A stretch of 64,000 bases of DNA, taken from assembly GCF_900109465.1 (NCBI RefSeq), contig NZ_FOAZ01000013.1, positions 200,910 through 264,909 on the forward strand. The letters run 5' to 3'. Positions 40,401 to 51,025 of this stretch are shown here, in pieces. The translations under genes were made by a program, and so were the position numbers. The stretch comes from Streptacidiphilus jiangxiensis (GTDB lineage Bacteria > Actinomycetota > Actinomycetes > Streptomycetales > Streptomycetaceae). Numbering within the stretch: the first letter of the stretch is position 1; every line of letters starts with the position of its first letter. The notes below the pieces were generated by a model, which had not been told where the DNA came from, searched no databases, and was given only the letters and a program-made list of their open reading frames with translations.

Positions 40401-43400
40401 CGCCCGCCCGGAGTCTGCTCGGCCGCCGACGTCTCCGCGAACACCGTCTCCCCCGCCCGTCGCGCGGCGGTGAGCAGTCGGAAGGCGGGGCCGTAGCCGT
40501 AGCCAGCGGCGGCCAGGTCCGTGTAGAGCGTGTCGACGTCCAAGCGCTCCCCCGCGTCGCCCTCCCACGGCGACGGGGACGCAGGACTGGTCTTGGCGGT
40601 GACCGTCGCGGTGGCCAGACGGCGCCATGCCTCTTCACGCGTGGAGCGCGCGTGCAGGGTGACCGACCGACGCGCCTCCGTGTCGGCGGCCCCGACCGCG
40701 AGTTGCAGGTGGACCGGCCGCCCGGGTGTGAGCGGCAGCGGAGCCTCCAGCGTGAGCTCCTCCACGTGGGCGGAGGCCGTCTCGGCGGCGGCGCGCAGCA
40801 CCAGGTCCAGGAAGGCGGTGCCCGGCAGCAGGACCTGGCCGTCGACCGCGTGGTCGGCGAGCCACGGGTGCCGGTCGAGCGACACGGTCCCGGTGAGGAT
40901 GCTCCCCGCCCCGTCGGGCAGGTCGAGGACGTTGTCGAGGAACGGGTGGTCGGGCGCCTGCTCCCCGGCGGGGCGTGGCGCGGGCGGGGCGAGCCAGTGG
41001 CGGGTGCGGCGGAACGGGTAGGTCGGCAGCGGCACGTGCGCGGCCCGGCCCGACGGGAAGGCCGGTGTCCAGTCGACGGGCACCCCCTCGACGTACAGGC
41101 GGGCGAGCGCGGTCAGGAAGGCGTCCGGCTCGGGGGTTCCGGCGCGCAGGACCGGCGTGGCGAGCGGCGCGTCCGCCTCCACCCCGTCCGCGTCCGCTCC
41201 GTCCGCGTCCACGTCCACGGCCTCGCGGACGAGCGCGGTCAGCACCGCACCCGGGCCGAGCTCCAGGTAGGCGCCGGTGCCCTCGACTGCGAGGGTACGC
41301 ACGCCGTCGTGGAACCGGACGGCCGCGCGGACGTGGTGCGCCCAGTAGTCCGGGTCGGCCAGCTCCTCTGCCGTGGCGATGCGCCCGGTGAGGTTCGAGA
41401 CGACCTGAGTGTGCGGGGCGGCGTAGCGCAGTCGCGCGGCGACCTCGCGGAACTCGGCCAGCATCGGCTCCATGTGCGGGGAGTGGAAGGCGTGGCTCAC
41501 CGTCAGCAGCCGGCTGCGGCGCCCGCCCTGCTGCCACCTGCGGGCGAGGTCGTGCACCTCATCGGCGTCGCCAGAGACGACGACCGCACGCGGGCCGTTG
41601 ACGGCGGCGAGCGCGACCGACCCGCCGCGACCGGCGAGCAGCGGCGCGACGTCGTCCTCCGAGCCCTCCAGCGCGGCCATCGCGCCGCCGCCGGGCAGCG
41701 CCTGCATCAGGCGCGCCCGCGCGGCGACCAGCGTCACGGCGTCGTCCAGGTCCAGCACCCCGGCGATGTGGGCGGCCGTCAACTCGCCGACGGAGTGGCC
41801 GAGGAAGCGTCCGGCGCGCACACCGAAGGACTCGGCGAGCCGGTACAGCGCCGTCTGCAGCGCGAACAGGGCGGGCTGGGTGTAGGCGGTGCGGTCCAGC
41901 AGCACGGCCTCGGCCGTTCCCGGCGCCGCGAACAGCACTCGGCGCAGCGGCACCTCCAGCTCCCGGTCGAAGCGTTCGGCGACGGCGTCGAGCGCCCGCG
42001 CGAACACCGGATACGCCGCATACAGCTCCTTGCCGGCGCCGGGGCGCTGGCTCCCCTGGCCGGAGAGCAGCACGGCGATGCTGGGGGCCGTCCCGGCGAC
42101 GCCCTGCGCCGCCGCGTCGCCACCGGCGGCGAACGCCCGCAGGCGCTCGGCCCGTTCGTCCGGACCGGCGCCCAGGACGACGGCTCGGTACGGGAAACGG
42201 CTGCGTGCGGTGGCCAGCGCGCGGGCGGCGTCGGCGTCGAGAACCAGGCCGGGCGCCTGCGCGAGACGCCGCGCCTGGGCGCGCAGCCCCTCCTCGTCGC
42301 GGGCCGACAGCAGCAGCGGGATCGTTCCCGCGGCCGCGGCCGCGGCCGACGGCTCGTCGGACTGTCGGGCGGGTTCCTGGTAGGGCGGCGCCTGTTCGAT
42401 GACGACGTGCGCGTTGGTGCCGCTGATCCCGAAGGAGGAGACCCCGGCCCGGCGCACACGCCCCTGGTCTGGCCAGGGTGTGGTGCGGTCGAGCAGCCGC
42501 ACCGCGCCGGCGGTCCAGTCGACGTGCGGGGACGGCGCGTCCAGGTGCAGCAGGCCGGGCAGAACGCCCTCGCGCAAGGCCTGGACGGTCGCGATGACGC
42601 CGGTGACCCCGGCGGCGGCCTGGGTGTGGCCGATATGGGACTTCAACGAGCCGAGCAGCAGCGGCCGGCCGGCCGGGCGCGCCGTCCCGTGGACGGCGAT
42701 CAGGGCGCGTGCCTCGATCGGGTCGCCGAGGGTGGTGCCGGTGCCGTGCGCCTCGACGGCGTCGATGTCGGCGGGCGTCAGCCCGGCGTCGGCCAGGGCG
42801 GCGCGGATCACGCGCTCCTGGGCCGGGCCGTTGGGCGCGGTCAGTCCGTTGGAGGCGCCGTCCTGGTTGATCGCGGTGCCGCGGACGACGGCGAGCACCG
42901 GGTGCCCGTGGGCCCGGGCGTCCGACAGCCGCTCCAGCAGCACCAAGCCGACGCCCTCGGACCAGGCGGTGCCGTCCGCGGCGGCCGCGAACGGCTTGCA
43001 GCGACCGTCACGGGCGAGGCCGCCCTGGCGGCTGAACTCGGTGAACATGCCGGGGCTGGACATCACGGCGGCGCCGCCGGCGAAGGCCAGGTCGCACTCG
43101 CCGCGCCGCAGCGCCTGCACCGCCAAGTGCAGCGCGACCAGCGACGAGGAGCAGGCGGTGTCGACGGTCAGCGCCGGGCCCTGCAGGCCGAGGGTGTAGG
43201 CCAGCCGCCCGGAGGCGACGCTGGTGAGGCTGCCCGTCAGGGCGTGCCCCTGGTAGGCCTCGGGGGTCTCGTGCAGGCGGGGCCCGTACTCCTGCGCGGT
43301 GATGCCGAGGTAGACGCCGGTGCTGCTGCCGCGCAGGTCGGCGGGAACGATCCCGGCCCGCTCGCACAGCTCCCAGCCCGCCTGCAGCAGCAGCCGCTGC

Positions 43401-46400
43401 TGCGGGTCGGCCGCCGCGGCCTCACGTGGGCTGAGGCCGAAGAAGTCGGCGTCGAACAGGTCGGCGTCGTGGAGGAAACCGCCGTGGCGGGTGGCGGAAC
43501 GGCCCGGACGGGCTCCGGCCGGGTCATGGAGGGCGTCGAGGTCCCAGCCGCGGTTGTCCGGGAACGGGCCGATGGCGTCACGCCCGGAGAGCAGCAGCTC
43601 CCACAGGGCCTCGGGGGTGTCGGCGCCGCCGGGCCAACGGCCGCTGAGCGCGACGATCGCGATCGGCTCACGCGGGTCGTCCGTGCGTACCGGTGCGGGT
43701 CGGTTCCCTGGGCGGCTCCCGGTGGTGCCCGTCAGGTGGCGCACGACCTCGCGGGCGGTGGGGTGGTCGTAGGCGAGCGTCGCGGGCAGGGTGAGGCCGG
43801 TCGCGGCGGCGAGGCGCTCACGGAACTCCACCGCGGCGACGGAGTCGAAGCCCTGGTCCTTGAAGCTGCGGTCGGGGTCGACCTGCTCCGGCCCGGACTG
43901 ACCGAGCACCAGCGCCGCGCTGGCCCGCACGGTTTCCAGCAACTCCTCCGGGGACGTCCCCTGCTGCGCCCCGGTCCCGGCTACAGGCTCGGCCACGGAC
44001 TTGGGCTCGGGCGCGGGCGTGTCCGGTCGGTCCGGGGTGGGCGCGGGAGCGGTGGCTCCGTCGAGCCAGAGGCGACGCCGCTGGAAGGCGTAGGTCGGCA
44101 GCGTGACACGCCCGTGAACGGGCCCGAGGAGGCGCTCCCAGTCCACCCGGCCACCGCGGGCGTGCAGTTCGGCCAGCACCGAACGGAAGCGGTCCGGTCC
44201 GCCCTGGTCGCGGCGGAGCGTCCCGAGCGCCACACCGTCGTCCTCCAGCACCGGGGCGACGGCGGGGACCAGCACCGGGTGCGGGCTGCTCTCGACGAAG
44301 ACCCGGTGGCCGTCCGCCCGCGCCGCCCGCACGGCGTCCTCGAAGCGGACGGTGCCGCGCAGGTTGCGGTACCAGTAGGCGGGAGTGAGCTCGGCCGGGT
44401 CGATCCGGCCGCCGGTGACGGTCGAGTAGATCGCGACCGAGGTCTCACGAGTGTGCACGCCCTCGAGCAGGGACGGCAGCACCTCGCGCAGGGGCTCCAC
44501 CTGCGGCGAGTGCGAGGCGTAGTCGACGGGGATGAGCCTCGCCCGCACGTCCTCCGCCGAGAGACCCGCCACGATCTCCCGCACCGCGCCGCGGTCCCCC
44601 GAGATCACCGTCGCCTCGGGCCCGTTGACGGCGGCAACGCCGACCTGGCCGGCCCAGGGCGCGATCCGTTGCGCCGCCTGTGCGTGCGGCAGTTCGAGTG
44701 ACGCCATGGCACCGGCCCCCGGTCCGCCGAGGGCCGCGATCGCACGCGAGCGCAGCGCCACCACGCGCGCCGCGTCGACCAGGCTGAGCGCCCCGGCGAC
44801 GTGCGCGGCCGCGATCTCCCCCTGGGAGTGCCCGATGACGGCGTCCGGACGCACGCCGTGCGCCTCCCACAGCCGGGCCAGCGACACCATCACCGCGAAC
44901 AGGACGGGCTGAACCACGTCGGGCCGTTCCAGGGCGGGTGCGCCGGGCGCGCCGGTCAGCACCGCCTCCAGCGACCAGTCGACGTGCGGGCTGAGCGCCT
45001 GCTCGCAGGCGCGGATGCTCGCGGCGAACGGCGCCGAGACGCCGAGGAGTTCGCGGGCCATGCCGTCCCACTGGGATCCCTGCCCGGGAAAGACGAGCAC
45101 GGTCCCGCCGCCCTCGCCCCGGGCCAGGCCGCGGACCACCGCCACGCTCTGGCGCCCGGCGGCGAGGTGCGCGAGCCCGTCCCGCAGACCGCCGAGGTCG
45201 GCGGCGTGGACGACGGCCCGGTGATCGAAGGCGGTGCGGGTGGTGGCCAGGGCATGGGCGAGCTCGTGGGGAGCGATCCGCGGGTGGCGGTCCAGGTGGT
45301 CGAGCAAGGCCAGGGCCTGACCCTGGAGCGCCTGCGGCGACCGAGCCGAGAGCGGCCACAACAGACCGCCGGGAGGCGCGGACGCGTCGGACCGGTTCGC
45401 ACCGTCGGCCGGGCCAGTGGCGTCAGTCGGGTTGGCGGCGGGCGGTTCGGCAAGGACGACGTGGGCGTTGGTGCCGCCGACGCCGAAGGAGCTGACGCCC
45501 GCGACGAGGCGCTGGTCCGGGCGCGGCCAGGAGCCGTGGCCGGTGCGCAGGTGCAGGCCGAGGGCGTCCAGGTCGATGGCCGGGTTCGGGGTGCGGAAGT
45601 GCAGGCTGCCGGGCAGCTCACGGTGCCGCAGGCTCAGCACCGTCTTGAGCAGACCCGCCAGCCCGGCGGCGCCCTCCAGGTGGCCGATGTTGGTCTTCAC
45701 CGAGCCGACGTGCAGTCGCTGCCCGTCCTTGCGGGCGCCGAAGGCGGCACCGAGTCCGGCCGCCTCGACCGGGTCGCCGACCTTGGTCCCGGTCCCGTGC
45801 AACTCCACGTACTGGACCTGGTCCGGCGAGACACCCGCGTCAGCCAGGGCCGCGGCGACGACCTCGGCCTGGGTCGGCGCTCCCGGAACGGTCAGGCCGT
45901 CGGTGGCGCCGTCGTTGTTGACGGCGCTGCCCAGCAGCACCGCGTGCACCGGGTCCCCGTCCGCGAGGGCCCGGGCCAGAGGCTTGAGCACCAGCAGAAC
46001 CGCGCCCTCCCCGCGCGCGAACCCGTTCGCGTCGGCGTCGAAGACCCGGCAGGCACCGTCCGGCGAGAGCGCCCCGAAGCGGTCGAGCGCCGTCGTGCTC
46101 TCCTCGGCGAGGTTCAGTTGCACGCCCGCCACGAGGGCGGCGTCCACCTCGCCGGACCGCAGGCTCTCCAGCGCCAGGTGGACCGCCACCAGCGAGGAGG
46201 ACTGCCCGGTGTCGACGGTCAGGCTGGGACCGCGCAGGCCGAGAGTGTAGGAGATCCGGTTCGCGAGGATGCCCCGGTTCACACCGGTCAACGCGTGCCG
46301 GCCCGGCGCCCCGCCACGACGGTGCGTCAACAGCGCCCAGTCCCCCGCCGTGGCACCGACGAACACGCCCGTGCGAGTGCCGTGCAGGGTGCGCGGACGA

Positions 46401-46735
46401 ACGGCGGCGTCCTCCAACGCCTCCCATGCCAGCTCCAGCAGCAACCTCTGCTGCGGGTCGGCGGCGGACGCCTCGGCCGGGGCGATGCCGAAGAACTCCG
46501 GGTCGAACGCGTCGACCTGGGTGAGCCATCCGGCCCGCTGCCCCGACGCCGCTCCCCCAGCGGCGACCCGCTCCGGGCCGGGCTCGTCCACGGCGTCGGT
46601 GGCCGAGGCCAGCAACCGCCAGAACTCCCCGGGATCGGCCGCTCCGGGAAGACGGCACGCGAGGCCGACGACCGCCACGGGCCCCGCCTGGCCTTCACCG
46701 CCGCCGCGCACTCGGGTGGCTGTCTGCTCTGCCAT
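37481..46735 (-). CDS. Type I PKS, loading module and module 1
   Basis: The protein has 3084 residues. The ATG at 46735 is preferred over one 63 bases upstream because GAGGAG lies at 46748-46753. The loading module is a KSQ with Gln178 replacing the active Cys (TGQSSS), an AT with Ser637 and a YASH motif near 738 (methylmalonyl), and an ACP with Ser965. This should decarboxylate methylmalonyl to a propionyl starter. Module 1 is KS (Cys1195), AT (Ser1648, HAFH 1748-1751, malonyl), DH (His1962, [10 protein letters not shown]), ER ([16 protein letters not shown], about 2370-2670), KR (Tyr2828, LDD, B-type) and ACP (Ser2990), giving full reduction. The C-terminus ([19 protein letters not shown]) is a docking segment for the next protein. 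It is the first gene of the PKS operon. Confidence 0.95.
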   Translation of the reverse strand: MAEQTATRVRGGGEGQAGPVAVVGLACRLPGAADPGEFWRLLASATDAVDEPGPERVAAGGAASGQRAGWLTQVDAFDPEFFGIAPAEASAADPQQRLLLELAWEALEDAAVRPRTLHGTRTGVFVGATAGDWALLTHRRGGAPGRHALTGVNRGILANRISYTLGLRGPSLTVDTGQSSSLVAVHLALESLRSGEVDAALVAGVQLNLAEESTTALDRFGALSPDGACRVFDADANGFARGEGAVLLVLKPLARALADGDPVHAVLLGSAVNNDGATDGLTVPGAPTQAEVVAAALADAGVSPDQVQYVELHGTGTKVGDPVEAAGLGAAFGARKDGQRLHVGSVKTNIGHLEGAAGLAGLLKTVLSLRHRELPGSLHFRTPNPAIDLDALGLHLRTGHGSWPRPDQRLVAGVSSFGVGGTNAHVVLAEPPAANPTDATGPADGANRSDASAPPGGLLWPLSARSPQALQGQALALLDHLDRHPRIAPHELAHALATTRTAFDHRAVVHAADLGGLRDGLAHLAAGRQSVAVVRGLARGEGGGTVLVFPGQGSQWDGMARELLGVSAPFAASIRACEQALSPHVDWSLEAVLTGAPGAPALERPDVVQPVLFAVMVSLARLWEAHGVRPDAVIGHSQGEIAAAHVAGALSLVDAARVVALRSRAIAALGGPGAGAMASLELPHAQAAQRIAPWAGQVGVAAVNGPEATVISGDRGAVREIVAGLSAEDVRARLIPVDYASHSPQVEPLREVLPSLLEGVHTRETSVAIYSTVTGGRIDPAELTPAYWYRNLRGTVRFEDAVRAARADGHRVFVESSPHPVLVPAVAPVLEDDGVALGTLRRDQGGPDRFRSVLAELHARGGRVDWERLLGPVHGRVTLPTYAFQRRRLWLDGATAPAPTPDRPDTPAPEPKSVAEPVAGTGAQQGTSPEELLETVRASAALVLGQSGPEQVDPDRSFKDQGFDSVAAVEFRERLAAATGLTLPATLAYDHPTAREVVRHLTGTTGSRPGNRPAPVRTDDPREPIAIVALSGRWPGGADTPEALWELLLSGRDAIGPFPDNRGWDLDALHDPAGARPGRSATRHGGFLHDADLFDADFFGLSPREAAAADPQQRLLLQAGWELCERAGIVPADLRGSSTGVYLGITAQEYGPRLHETPEAYQGHALTGSLTSVASGRLAYTLGLQGPALTVDTACSSSLVALHLAVQALRRGECDLAFAGGAAVMSSPGMFTEFSRQGGLARDGRCKPFAAAADGTAWSEGVGLVLLERLSDARAHGHPVLAVVRGTAINQDGASNGLTAPNGPAQERVIRAALADAGLTPADIDAVEAHGTGTTLGDPIEARALIAVHGTARPAGRPLLLGSLKSHIGHTQAAAGVTGVIATVQALREGVLPGLLHLDAPSPHVDWTAGAVRLLDRTTPWPDQGRVRRAGVSSFGISGTNAHVVIEQAPPYQEPARQSDEPSAAAAAAGTIPLLLSARDEEGLRAQARRLAQAPGLVLDADAARALATARSRFPYRAVVLGAGPDERAERLRAFAAGGDAAAQGVAGTAPSIAVLLSGQGSQRPGAGKELYAAYPVFARALDAVAERFDRELEVPLRRVLFAAPGTAEAVLLDRTAYTQPALFALQTALYRLAESFGVRAGRFLGHSVGELTAAHIAGVLDLDDAVTLVAARARLMQALPGGGAMAALEGSEDDVAPLLAGRGGSVALAAVNGPRAVVVSGDADEVHDLARRWQQGGRRSRLLTVSHAFHSPHMEPMLAEFREVAARLRYAAPHTQVVSNLTGRIATAEELADPDYWAHHVRAAVRFHDGVRTLAVEGTGAYLELGPGAVLTALVREAVDVDADGADADGVEADAPLATPVLRAGTPEPDAFLTALARLYVEGVPVDWTPAFPSGRAAHVPLPTYPFRRTRHWLAPPAPRPAGEQAPDHPFLDNVLDLPDGAGSILTGTVSLDRHPWLADHAVDGQVLLPGTAFLDLVLRAAAETASAHVEELTLEAPLPLTPGRPVHLQLAVGAADTEARRSVTLHARSTREEAWRRLATATVTAKTSPASPSPWEGDAGERLDVDTLYTDLAAAGYGYGPAFRLLTAARRAGETVFAETSAAEQTPGGRFAVQPAVLDAVLHAVVALTGGGTQGLTRPRVPFAWHGVTVHRPLDGPVRARIRPLGDDAVALDLVDAASGAPLLTVDRLTLRQSVALGTPGPERGFAVAWTPVAPDPDQGAPEATTAVARVADADEALARIRAWLDEDHAGGARLALVTRNAVAVDPSEDVPDPRAGAVWGLVRTAQAEHPGRLLLADVDGTQESDEALTTALDRGDAQFALRAGEVLLPVLARPRAGDTLALPDGTGAWRLDTERPGSLDSLALLPAPEAERSLGPGEVRLALRAAGLNFRDVLIALGLYPGGALIGAEAAGVVLETGPGVTALRPGDRVFGLVQGTLGPVAVTDHRLLAPIPAGWGWAEAAGVPVAFLTARYGLFELARLQPGERVLVHAAAGGVGQAAVQLAHRAGAEVLATAGPGKWPVLRGLGVAPRRIASSRTLDFETAFRDAGPDGQAGTGVDVVLNSLAREFTDASLRLLGDGGRFVELGKTDLRDAAQVAADHPGVRYQAFDLFDVDPDLVKSMFVDLLTGFADGSLRPLPVTAQDIRHAPTALRRFSQAKHTGKLVVTLPQPPAAEDGTVLLTGGTGALGALVARRLVERHGVRRLLLAGRQGPAAPGAAQLLADLVALGAHAEAVACDVADGDAVARLVAGIAPEHPLTAVVHLAGVLDDAPLEALTPQRLHAVAAPKSTAAWHLHRATAGLDLRAFVLFSSAVGLLGNPGQANYAAANAELDGLAQHRRVRGLPGISLAWGHWAQAGGLAAELDDTQTARLGATGLAPMTDEQALALFDAAWTAPESLLATAVLDPTRGTSPLLRGLAVRAPAPTRTAVKPDGPALLLAELAPLAEPERQRRLVLLVRRAAAAVLGHPGPEAIRPGVGFMDAAFDSLGVIELRNRLGEVTGLRLPTTVTLDHPTPAALAAHLLERLFPAPEQPAAELPVSHEEPAAGAEDLAERIADASDDEIFALLDHEFGLSREAHDR

Positions 46736-46811
46736 CGCGCCTGACCACTCCTCAACCGGATTCCGTTGGTCTCTTCGGAATCCAGCTTTCGGTGGCACGC
46801 GCCCTGAGCTA

Positions 46812-46842
46812 ACCCCTAACGGCCCCCTGCCCGACCCCTATC
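46812..46842 (-). promoter_or_regulatory. Triple 11-bp direct repeat upstream of the PKS operon
   Basis: On the plus strand ACCCCTAAC (46812-46820), CCCCCTGCC (46823-46831) and ACCCCTATC (46834-46842) recur at exactly 11 bases. The nearest repeat ends 77 bases before the PKS start codon, compared with 79 bases in the transporter-PPTase operon. A -10-like TGGATT lies at 46784-46779 on the minus strand but is weaker than in the other promoter. This is a likely activator site shared by the two operons. The LAL protein encoded directly upstream is the natural candidate to bind it. Confidence 0.75.
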
Positions 46843-46899
46843 GCCCGTGCGAGGGCCGGGCAAAGGACCGCGCAGCTGCCGCCGAAGGACGCGGGCAGT

Positions 46900-49536
46900 T
46901 CAGCCGGCGAGTTCGCGCGCCCCGGCCAGGCGGGTCCGCAACTCGATGCGGCTGCGCACGCCCAGCTTGCGGTAGACGCGGGTGAGGTGCTGCTCCACCG
47001 TGCTCACCGTGACGTGCAGGCGCCGTGAGATGTCACGGTTGGTCATTCCGGCGGCGGCGAGTTCAGCCACCCGCTGCTCCGCGTCGCTCAGGCGCCCCGC
47101 CGAGTCGGCCTGCGCCTGCTCGCCGACCCCGGTGCGCTGGACGACTCCGGAGAAGACGTCCCCGCCCCCGTGCGGTGGATGGCTCCGAGCGGATGAACCG
47201 CCCACCAAAGCGCGCTCAAGTGCCCTGGCTCTGCCGGGATCACCGAACGCCCGGCAGGCTTCGGCAAGTTCCGCACGTGCTTCGCCCACGGCGACTACGT
47301 CGCCTGACTGCTCCAGCTGCGCGACGGCCTGCTCCAGCGACGCGACCCGCTCGGCACCCCCTGCCGTGGCCGCGCGGGCCCGCAGGGCCAGGCCGCGCGC
47401 GCGTGGACTGCCGGCAGCGCCCAGTCTGCCGAGTTGCTCGTCGACGAGCCGGCGTGCGGCGGCGGCGCGACCCATCGCCAGCTCCGCCCGCGCCGCGCCG
47501 ACCCGCCACAACCCCACTCCGGTCAGCTGGTCGACACCCAGCTGCGCGGCCAGGTGACCGCCGTCACCGAACAGCGCGCGGGCCTCCTCGGGGCATCCCT
47601 TCGCCAGCAGGTGCTCGGCGCGGGCGAGCAGGTGGCGCAGTCCGGCGACACTGCCTCGCAGGTCTTCGTCCGTCGGTTCGTCGAGCAGATCACCTGCCTG
47701 CTCATGCCGGCCCAGCGCGGTGGCAGCCCCGATCGCGGTGGTCAGCCAGACCAGACGCGCCTCCGCGCTCGTGCCTGGCTCGGCGTCGGCGAGCAGGGTG
47801 CACGCACGGTCGAGTGCCCAGCGCGGGTCGCCGAGCCGAAGCGCCGTCTCGGCCTGGGCTGTGCCCAGAATCCCGATCCATCCCGCGCCGCACTGTTCGC
47901 GGGTCCGTTCGGCGAGCACGGCCGTCCAGTGTCCGGCCCGGTCGGCCCGGTCGGCGTAGAGCAGGGTCGTCAGCGCCGAACCGAGGGAAGCGGGAGCCAG
48001 GCCGCCCAACAGGCCCTCACGCAGGACTCGTTCGGCGCGCGGAACGATCACGCGCGGGTCTGCTCCGGCCAGGAGAGCCTGGAGTGTCCGGGCGCCGGTG
48101 TCCTCGGCCTGACCCTCGGCACGCGCCGCCGAGGCCGGGGCGGTGAACGACCCGCTGCCGGAGTCGAACGCGGCGACGAGGGCTCGCAGGGGGCGATGAC
48201 CCTCCTCTGTGACCCACGCCCCGCCCGAGGCAACCCGCGAGGGCTCCAGGTCGGGCTGGGCCCCGCTCTCCGTCGTCCCGGCTCCGGTGCCGTTCGCGAT
48301 CACCACGACGTCCGGGCGGTCCTGAGCGACGCCGGACCCCGGGAGAAGGGCCACGGCCTGGTCCCCCGGAACACGGAACACGGTCGGTGCGATCTCCGCC
48401 TGCCGTCCCTGGCGGTGTCCGGCCGCGGCGCGACGCGCCTCGGCCACCATCGCGGCCGAGGCGCCGTGGACGCTGAGCAGCTCCGCCGCGCGGCTCTGCA
48501 GCACGGCAAGTTCGTCCGCAGGAACGCCCGCGAGCAGGTCGCCGGCGACGGTTCCGTGCCGGAAGCGCCCCTCGTGCAGCAGCCCGGACGCCTCCAGCAG
48601 GTACAGTCCCCGGCTGAGCGAGTCCCGGCGCAGCAGGACCAGGTCCGCGAGAAGCTCCAGGTCGCTGGTGCCACCGCCGAGCGCGGCGATGCCCCGGGCG
48701 CAGCGCAGCGCCAGCGGGTCGATGCGATGGAGGCAGTTCATGACGGCTCGTCGGTAGTTCTCGCCCGCGTCGAGCATCACTGCGCCCGGCTGCTGATCGT
48801 CGATCAGGGCGGACACCAGCAGCGGATTACCTCCGGTCAGCTGGTATGCCTGTGTGCTCAGGGCACCGAGCGCCTCCGGTGCCACCACCGGCGCGAGCCG
48901 CGTCGCGACGACCGCCGGTGCGAAGAGGTCCAGGCGGATGCGCTGGTAGTGGCGCTGCCGGGCCAGCTCGACCTCGATCGTCGGATGTTCCGGCGTCATG
49001 GTCTCGCGTGAGCTCAGCAGCACCAGGACCTTGGCCCGCACGGTGCGGCGGACGAGGTAGACGAGGAACTCGAGCGACGCACGGTCGGCGTCCTGCCGGT
49101 CGTCCACCGCCAGCACCAGCGGGCGGCGCTCTGCGACGCGCAACAGCAGCGAGCTGAGGCCCTCCAGCAGCTCCACAGCCGCGCCGGCTCCTGGCGGGGC
49201 CGGCCGCCCGACCAGCCGCAACCCAGAGAGGGCCACGTCTTCGGGCAGGCCCTGGCTCTGGAACAGCTGCCGGACCACCCCGTAGGAGAACGACTTCTCC
49301 AGAGGCGCCCCTCCGGCGTGAAGCACCAGCGCGCCCGAGCGGGTCGCGTGACCCGAGAACGCGTCCAGCAGTTCGGAACGGCCGCTGCCGACGGAGCCGT
49401 GGATCACCACGACCCGGCCGCGACCCCGGAGACTCTCGTCGTAGGCCTCCTGCAGTCGGCGGAACTCGACCTCCCGTCCAGGAGGGGGGACGATCGGCTG
49501 CTCCTCGGTCAGGACGGCTGCGGCAGTGGCGTTCAT
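46900..49536 (-). CDS. LuxR-family LAL transcriptional activator of the PKS cluster
   Basis: The protein has 878 residues from the ATG at 49536 (AGGAGAG upstream). The N-terminal ATPase domain has the Walker A position GSVGSGRS at 47-54, with Arg53 where Lys is normal, and a Walker B in LVLAVDDRQDAD. A long helical, TPR-like middle follows. The C-terminal LuxR helix-turn-helix is LSDAEQRVAELAAAGMTNRD, then ISRRLHVTVSTVEQHLTRVYRKLGV. Such large ATP-binding LuxR proteins are usual pathway-specific activators of macrolide-type PKS clusters. It is transcribed in the same direction as the PKS and sits just upstream of the promoter with triple repeats. The Lys-to-Arg change may reduce or abolish ATP hydrolysis. 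Confidence 0.9.
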   Translation of the reverse strand: MNATAAAVLTEEQPIVPPPGREVEFRRLQEAYDESLRGRGRVVVIHGSVGSGRSELLDAFSGHATRSGALVLHAGGAPLEKSFSYGVVRQLFQSQGLPEDVALSGLRLVGRPAPPGAGAAVELLEGLSSLLLRVAERRPLVLAVDDRQDADRASLEFLVYLVRRTVRAKVLVLLSSRETMTPEHPTIEVELARQRHYQRIRLDLFAPAVVATRLAPVVAPEALGALSTQAYQLTGGNPLLVSALIDDQQPGAVMLDAGENYRRAVMNCLHRIDPLALRCARGIAALGGGTSDLELLADLVLLRRDSLSRGLYLLEASGLLHEGRFRHGTVAGDLLAGVPADELAVLQSRAAELLSVHGASAAMVAEARRAAAGHRQGRQAEIAPTVFRVPGDQAVALLPGSGVAQDRPDVVVIANGTGAGTTESGAQPDLEPSRVASGGAWVTEEGHRPLRALVAAFDSGSGSFTAPASAARAEGQAEDTGARTLQALLAGADPRVIVPRAERVLREGLLGGLAPASLGSALTTLLYADRADRAGHWTAVLAERTREQCGAGWIGILGTAQAETALRLGDPRWALDRACTLLADAEPGTSAEARLVWLTTAIGAATALGRHEQAGDLLDEPTDEDLRGSVAGLRHLLARAEHLLAKGCPEEARALFGDGGHLAAQLGVDQLTGVGLWRVGAARAELAMGRAAAARRLVDEQLGRLGAAGSPRARGLALRARAATAGGAERVASLEQAVAQLEQSGDVVAVGEARAELAEACRAFGDPGRARALERALVGGSSARSHPPHGGGDVFSGVVQRTGVGEQAQADSAGRLSDAEQRVAELAAAGMTNRDISRRLHVTVSTVEQHLTRVYRKLGVRSRIELRTRLAGARELAG

Positions 49537-50032
49537 CTGCTCTCCTAGCGCACGTCGTGAACCGCCGCCGGGCGCCGCTGCGCGTCGGTGGTTCACGGTA
49601 AGGCGGGCGATTCCTCTGTTGCCTGTTCGCCCGGGGAACGCCTCGATGCGTCCTCGGGCCCACGAGTTGCACGCGTCGCACCGGCGCCTGGTCCGGCGTC
49701 GTGCGGAGGAATCAGCGACAGAGCTGGCTGGCCCGCCTGGCCAGGTCGATGTCCAGCCGAGCGACCAGGCGCAACCGTGCGGCCGCGCCGCCACGGAACC
49801 CGTGCACGCCCCCCACGGAACCTCAATTCCCTGTCATTGTCCGCGCTTGCGGCGTGCTGCTCACGCCGCCTGGCTTATCCCCGGGGCACCCCACCGCAGA
49901 GCAGGGTTGCCAGTCAGCGGGCCGGGGCCAACCACTGACATTCATCGCCGAGTTGAGTTTAGAAAGACCGAATCGCGCACGTCAATCGGAAACGGGTCGA
50001 GCGCGGGCACGAAGCCCACGGCCACCGGCGGT
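49537..50032. other. Long non-coding region upstream of the LAL gene
   Basis: These 496 bases separate the winged-helix gene from the LAL gene, both on the minus strand. A consensus-like promoter lies at its far end (49956-49985), which would give a leader of roughly 400 bases. Very short minus-strand ORFs start near 49941-49945, but none has a ribosome site or a recognisable product. The decanucleotide CCACGGAACC occurs twice, around 49793 and 49815. I saw no copy of the triple ACCCCTA repeat here, so there is no sign of autoregulation through it. Confidence 0.5.
49956..49985 (-). promoter_or_regulatory. Sigma-70-type promoter reading toward the LAL gene
   Basis: On the minus strand TTGACG (49985-49980), an 18-base spacer and TAAACT (49961-49956) match the -35 and -10 consensus well. 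The AT-rich patch stands out from its surroundings. Transcription would begin near 49949. Confidence 0.6.
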
Positions 50033-50554
50033 CTACTTGCCCGGCACGAACTTGTAGCCGACCCGACGGACCGTCACGATCTGCTGCCGGAAAGCCGGTC
50101 CGAGCTTGCGACGCAGTCGGGCGATGTGAACGTCGACGGTCCGGCCGTCACCGACGTGTCCATACCCCCAGACCGCCTCGACCAGGCGGTCACGCGTGTG
50201 CACCCGGTGCGGGTACGCCGTCAGGTGGGCGAGCAACTCGAACTCCAGGTAAGTGAGGTCGAGCAGTTCACCGTCGAGCCGTGCGGTGCGCAGCTCCAGG
50301 TCGACCGCCAGGCCGCCGGTCTCCATCGTTTCCGCAATCGGTGGCGTCGGGGCGACCGCCAGGGACGGCGCGACGCCCTCCGGAACCAGGACGAGGTAGC
50401 CGACCAGCGCCGTCCCCACCTCGAGTTCGGGCTGGAGTGCGCTGACGACGTGCGGAGGCAGCCGGTAGACACTGGGGCGCGCCTGCTCGTCAGGCTGGAC
50501 GGAACGCAGCCGGGGGGCCGTGGCACGAACGGGATTCAGAACGGAAACAGACAT
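50033..50554 (-). CDS. Stand-alone OmpR/PhoB-type winged-helix DNA-binding protein
   Basis: The protein has 173 residues. The C-terminal half (about 84-172) is a complete Trans_reg_C winged helix: LLDLTYLEFELLAHLTAYP, RVHTRDRLVEAVWGYGHVGDG, RTVDVHIARLRRKLG and VRRVGYKFVPG. The N-terminal half carries VGYLVLVPEG but no receiver domain with a phosphorylatable Asp. It is therefore not a normal response regulator. It lies upstream of the LAL gene in the same orientation and may contribute to local control, or may be a general regulator that happens to flank the cluster. Its targets are unknown. Confidence 0.85.
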   Translation of the reverse strand: MSVSVLNPVRATAPRLRSVQPDEQARPSVYRLPPHVVSALQPELEVGTALVGYLVLVPEGVAPSLAVAPTPPIAETMETGGLAVDLELRTARLDGELLDLTYLEFELLAHLTAYPHRVHTRDRLVEAVWGYGHVGDGRTVDVHIARLRRKLGPAFRQQIVTVRRVGYKFVPGK

Positions 50555-50629
50555 GACAGGTCTCTCTTCGCGCAGGACGGAAAGGGGAGGCGTCTGCGCG
50601 CCGAAAGGCCCGAGCGGGAAAGAGGAGAC

Positions 50630-50761
50630 TCAGGCCTGCGCGCCAGTCGAGCGGCAACAGGTCTGGTCGAAATGGAACTGCTGGCGCGACGGCCAGAACG
50701 GCTCGAGGACGGGCAGAGCCGCCTCGGCGCCGAGCGCGTCGCCATCAGTGAACAGATCCAT
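50630..50761 (-). CDS. Possible small peptide gene (43 aa) upstream of the winged-helix gene
   Basis: An ATG-started frame encodes 43 residues beginning MDLFTDGDALG and ending PFWPSRQQFHFDQTCCRSTG plus three residues. Roughly five in six third-codon positions are G or C, as in real genes here. There is no clear ribosome site and no processing enzyme nearby. It could be a small regulatory or leader peptide, since the two adjacent Cys codons lie near its end, or a chance frame. I do not recognise the family. Confidence 0.3.
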   Translation of the reverse strand: MDLFTDGDALGAEAALPVLEPFWPSRQQFHFDQTCCRSTGAQA

Positions 50762-51025
50762 GGCGCACATTCAACCAGATCGCGGCCTCCGGCGGCAGTC
50801 CGGGCCCTGCCCCTGCCAGGCCCGGGCCTGCGGGTCCCCGGCGCCGCGGCCGTTCGGGTAGGCGACGCCAGGGCAGGCCGGCCGTGACTCCGGCTCCCGC
50901 AGCCGGGGACACTCCGCAGGGATCCGCGGCGGGTTCCGTGTCTCCTGTGTGAACCCGTGTTTCCCGGTGTGCCATCCTCCCTCCCAGGCTGGCACGACGT
51001 GTGACTGCCGTGCTTTGCTGGCCAC

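Noticed and set aside
18090..46750. Very long open frames on the plus strand (over 1500 to 2200 codons) opposite the PKS genes
   Set aside because: They mirror the high-GC codon pattern of the true genes, lack any recognisable domain and run antisense to intact PKS domains.
46736..46798. Upstream start of the loading PKS at 46798
   Set aside because: The GAGGAG ribosome site at 46748-46753 serves the ATG at 46735, and the extra residues are not conserved KS sequence.
50630..50761. Calling the small Cys-Cys peptide a RiPP precursor
   Set aside because: No modifying enzyme, protease or dedicated exporter lies nearby.
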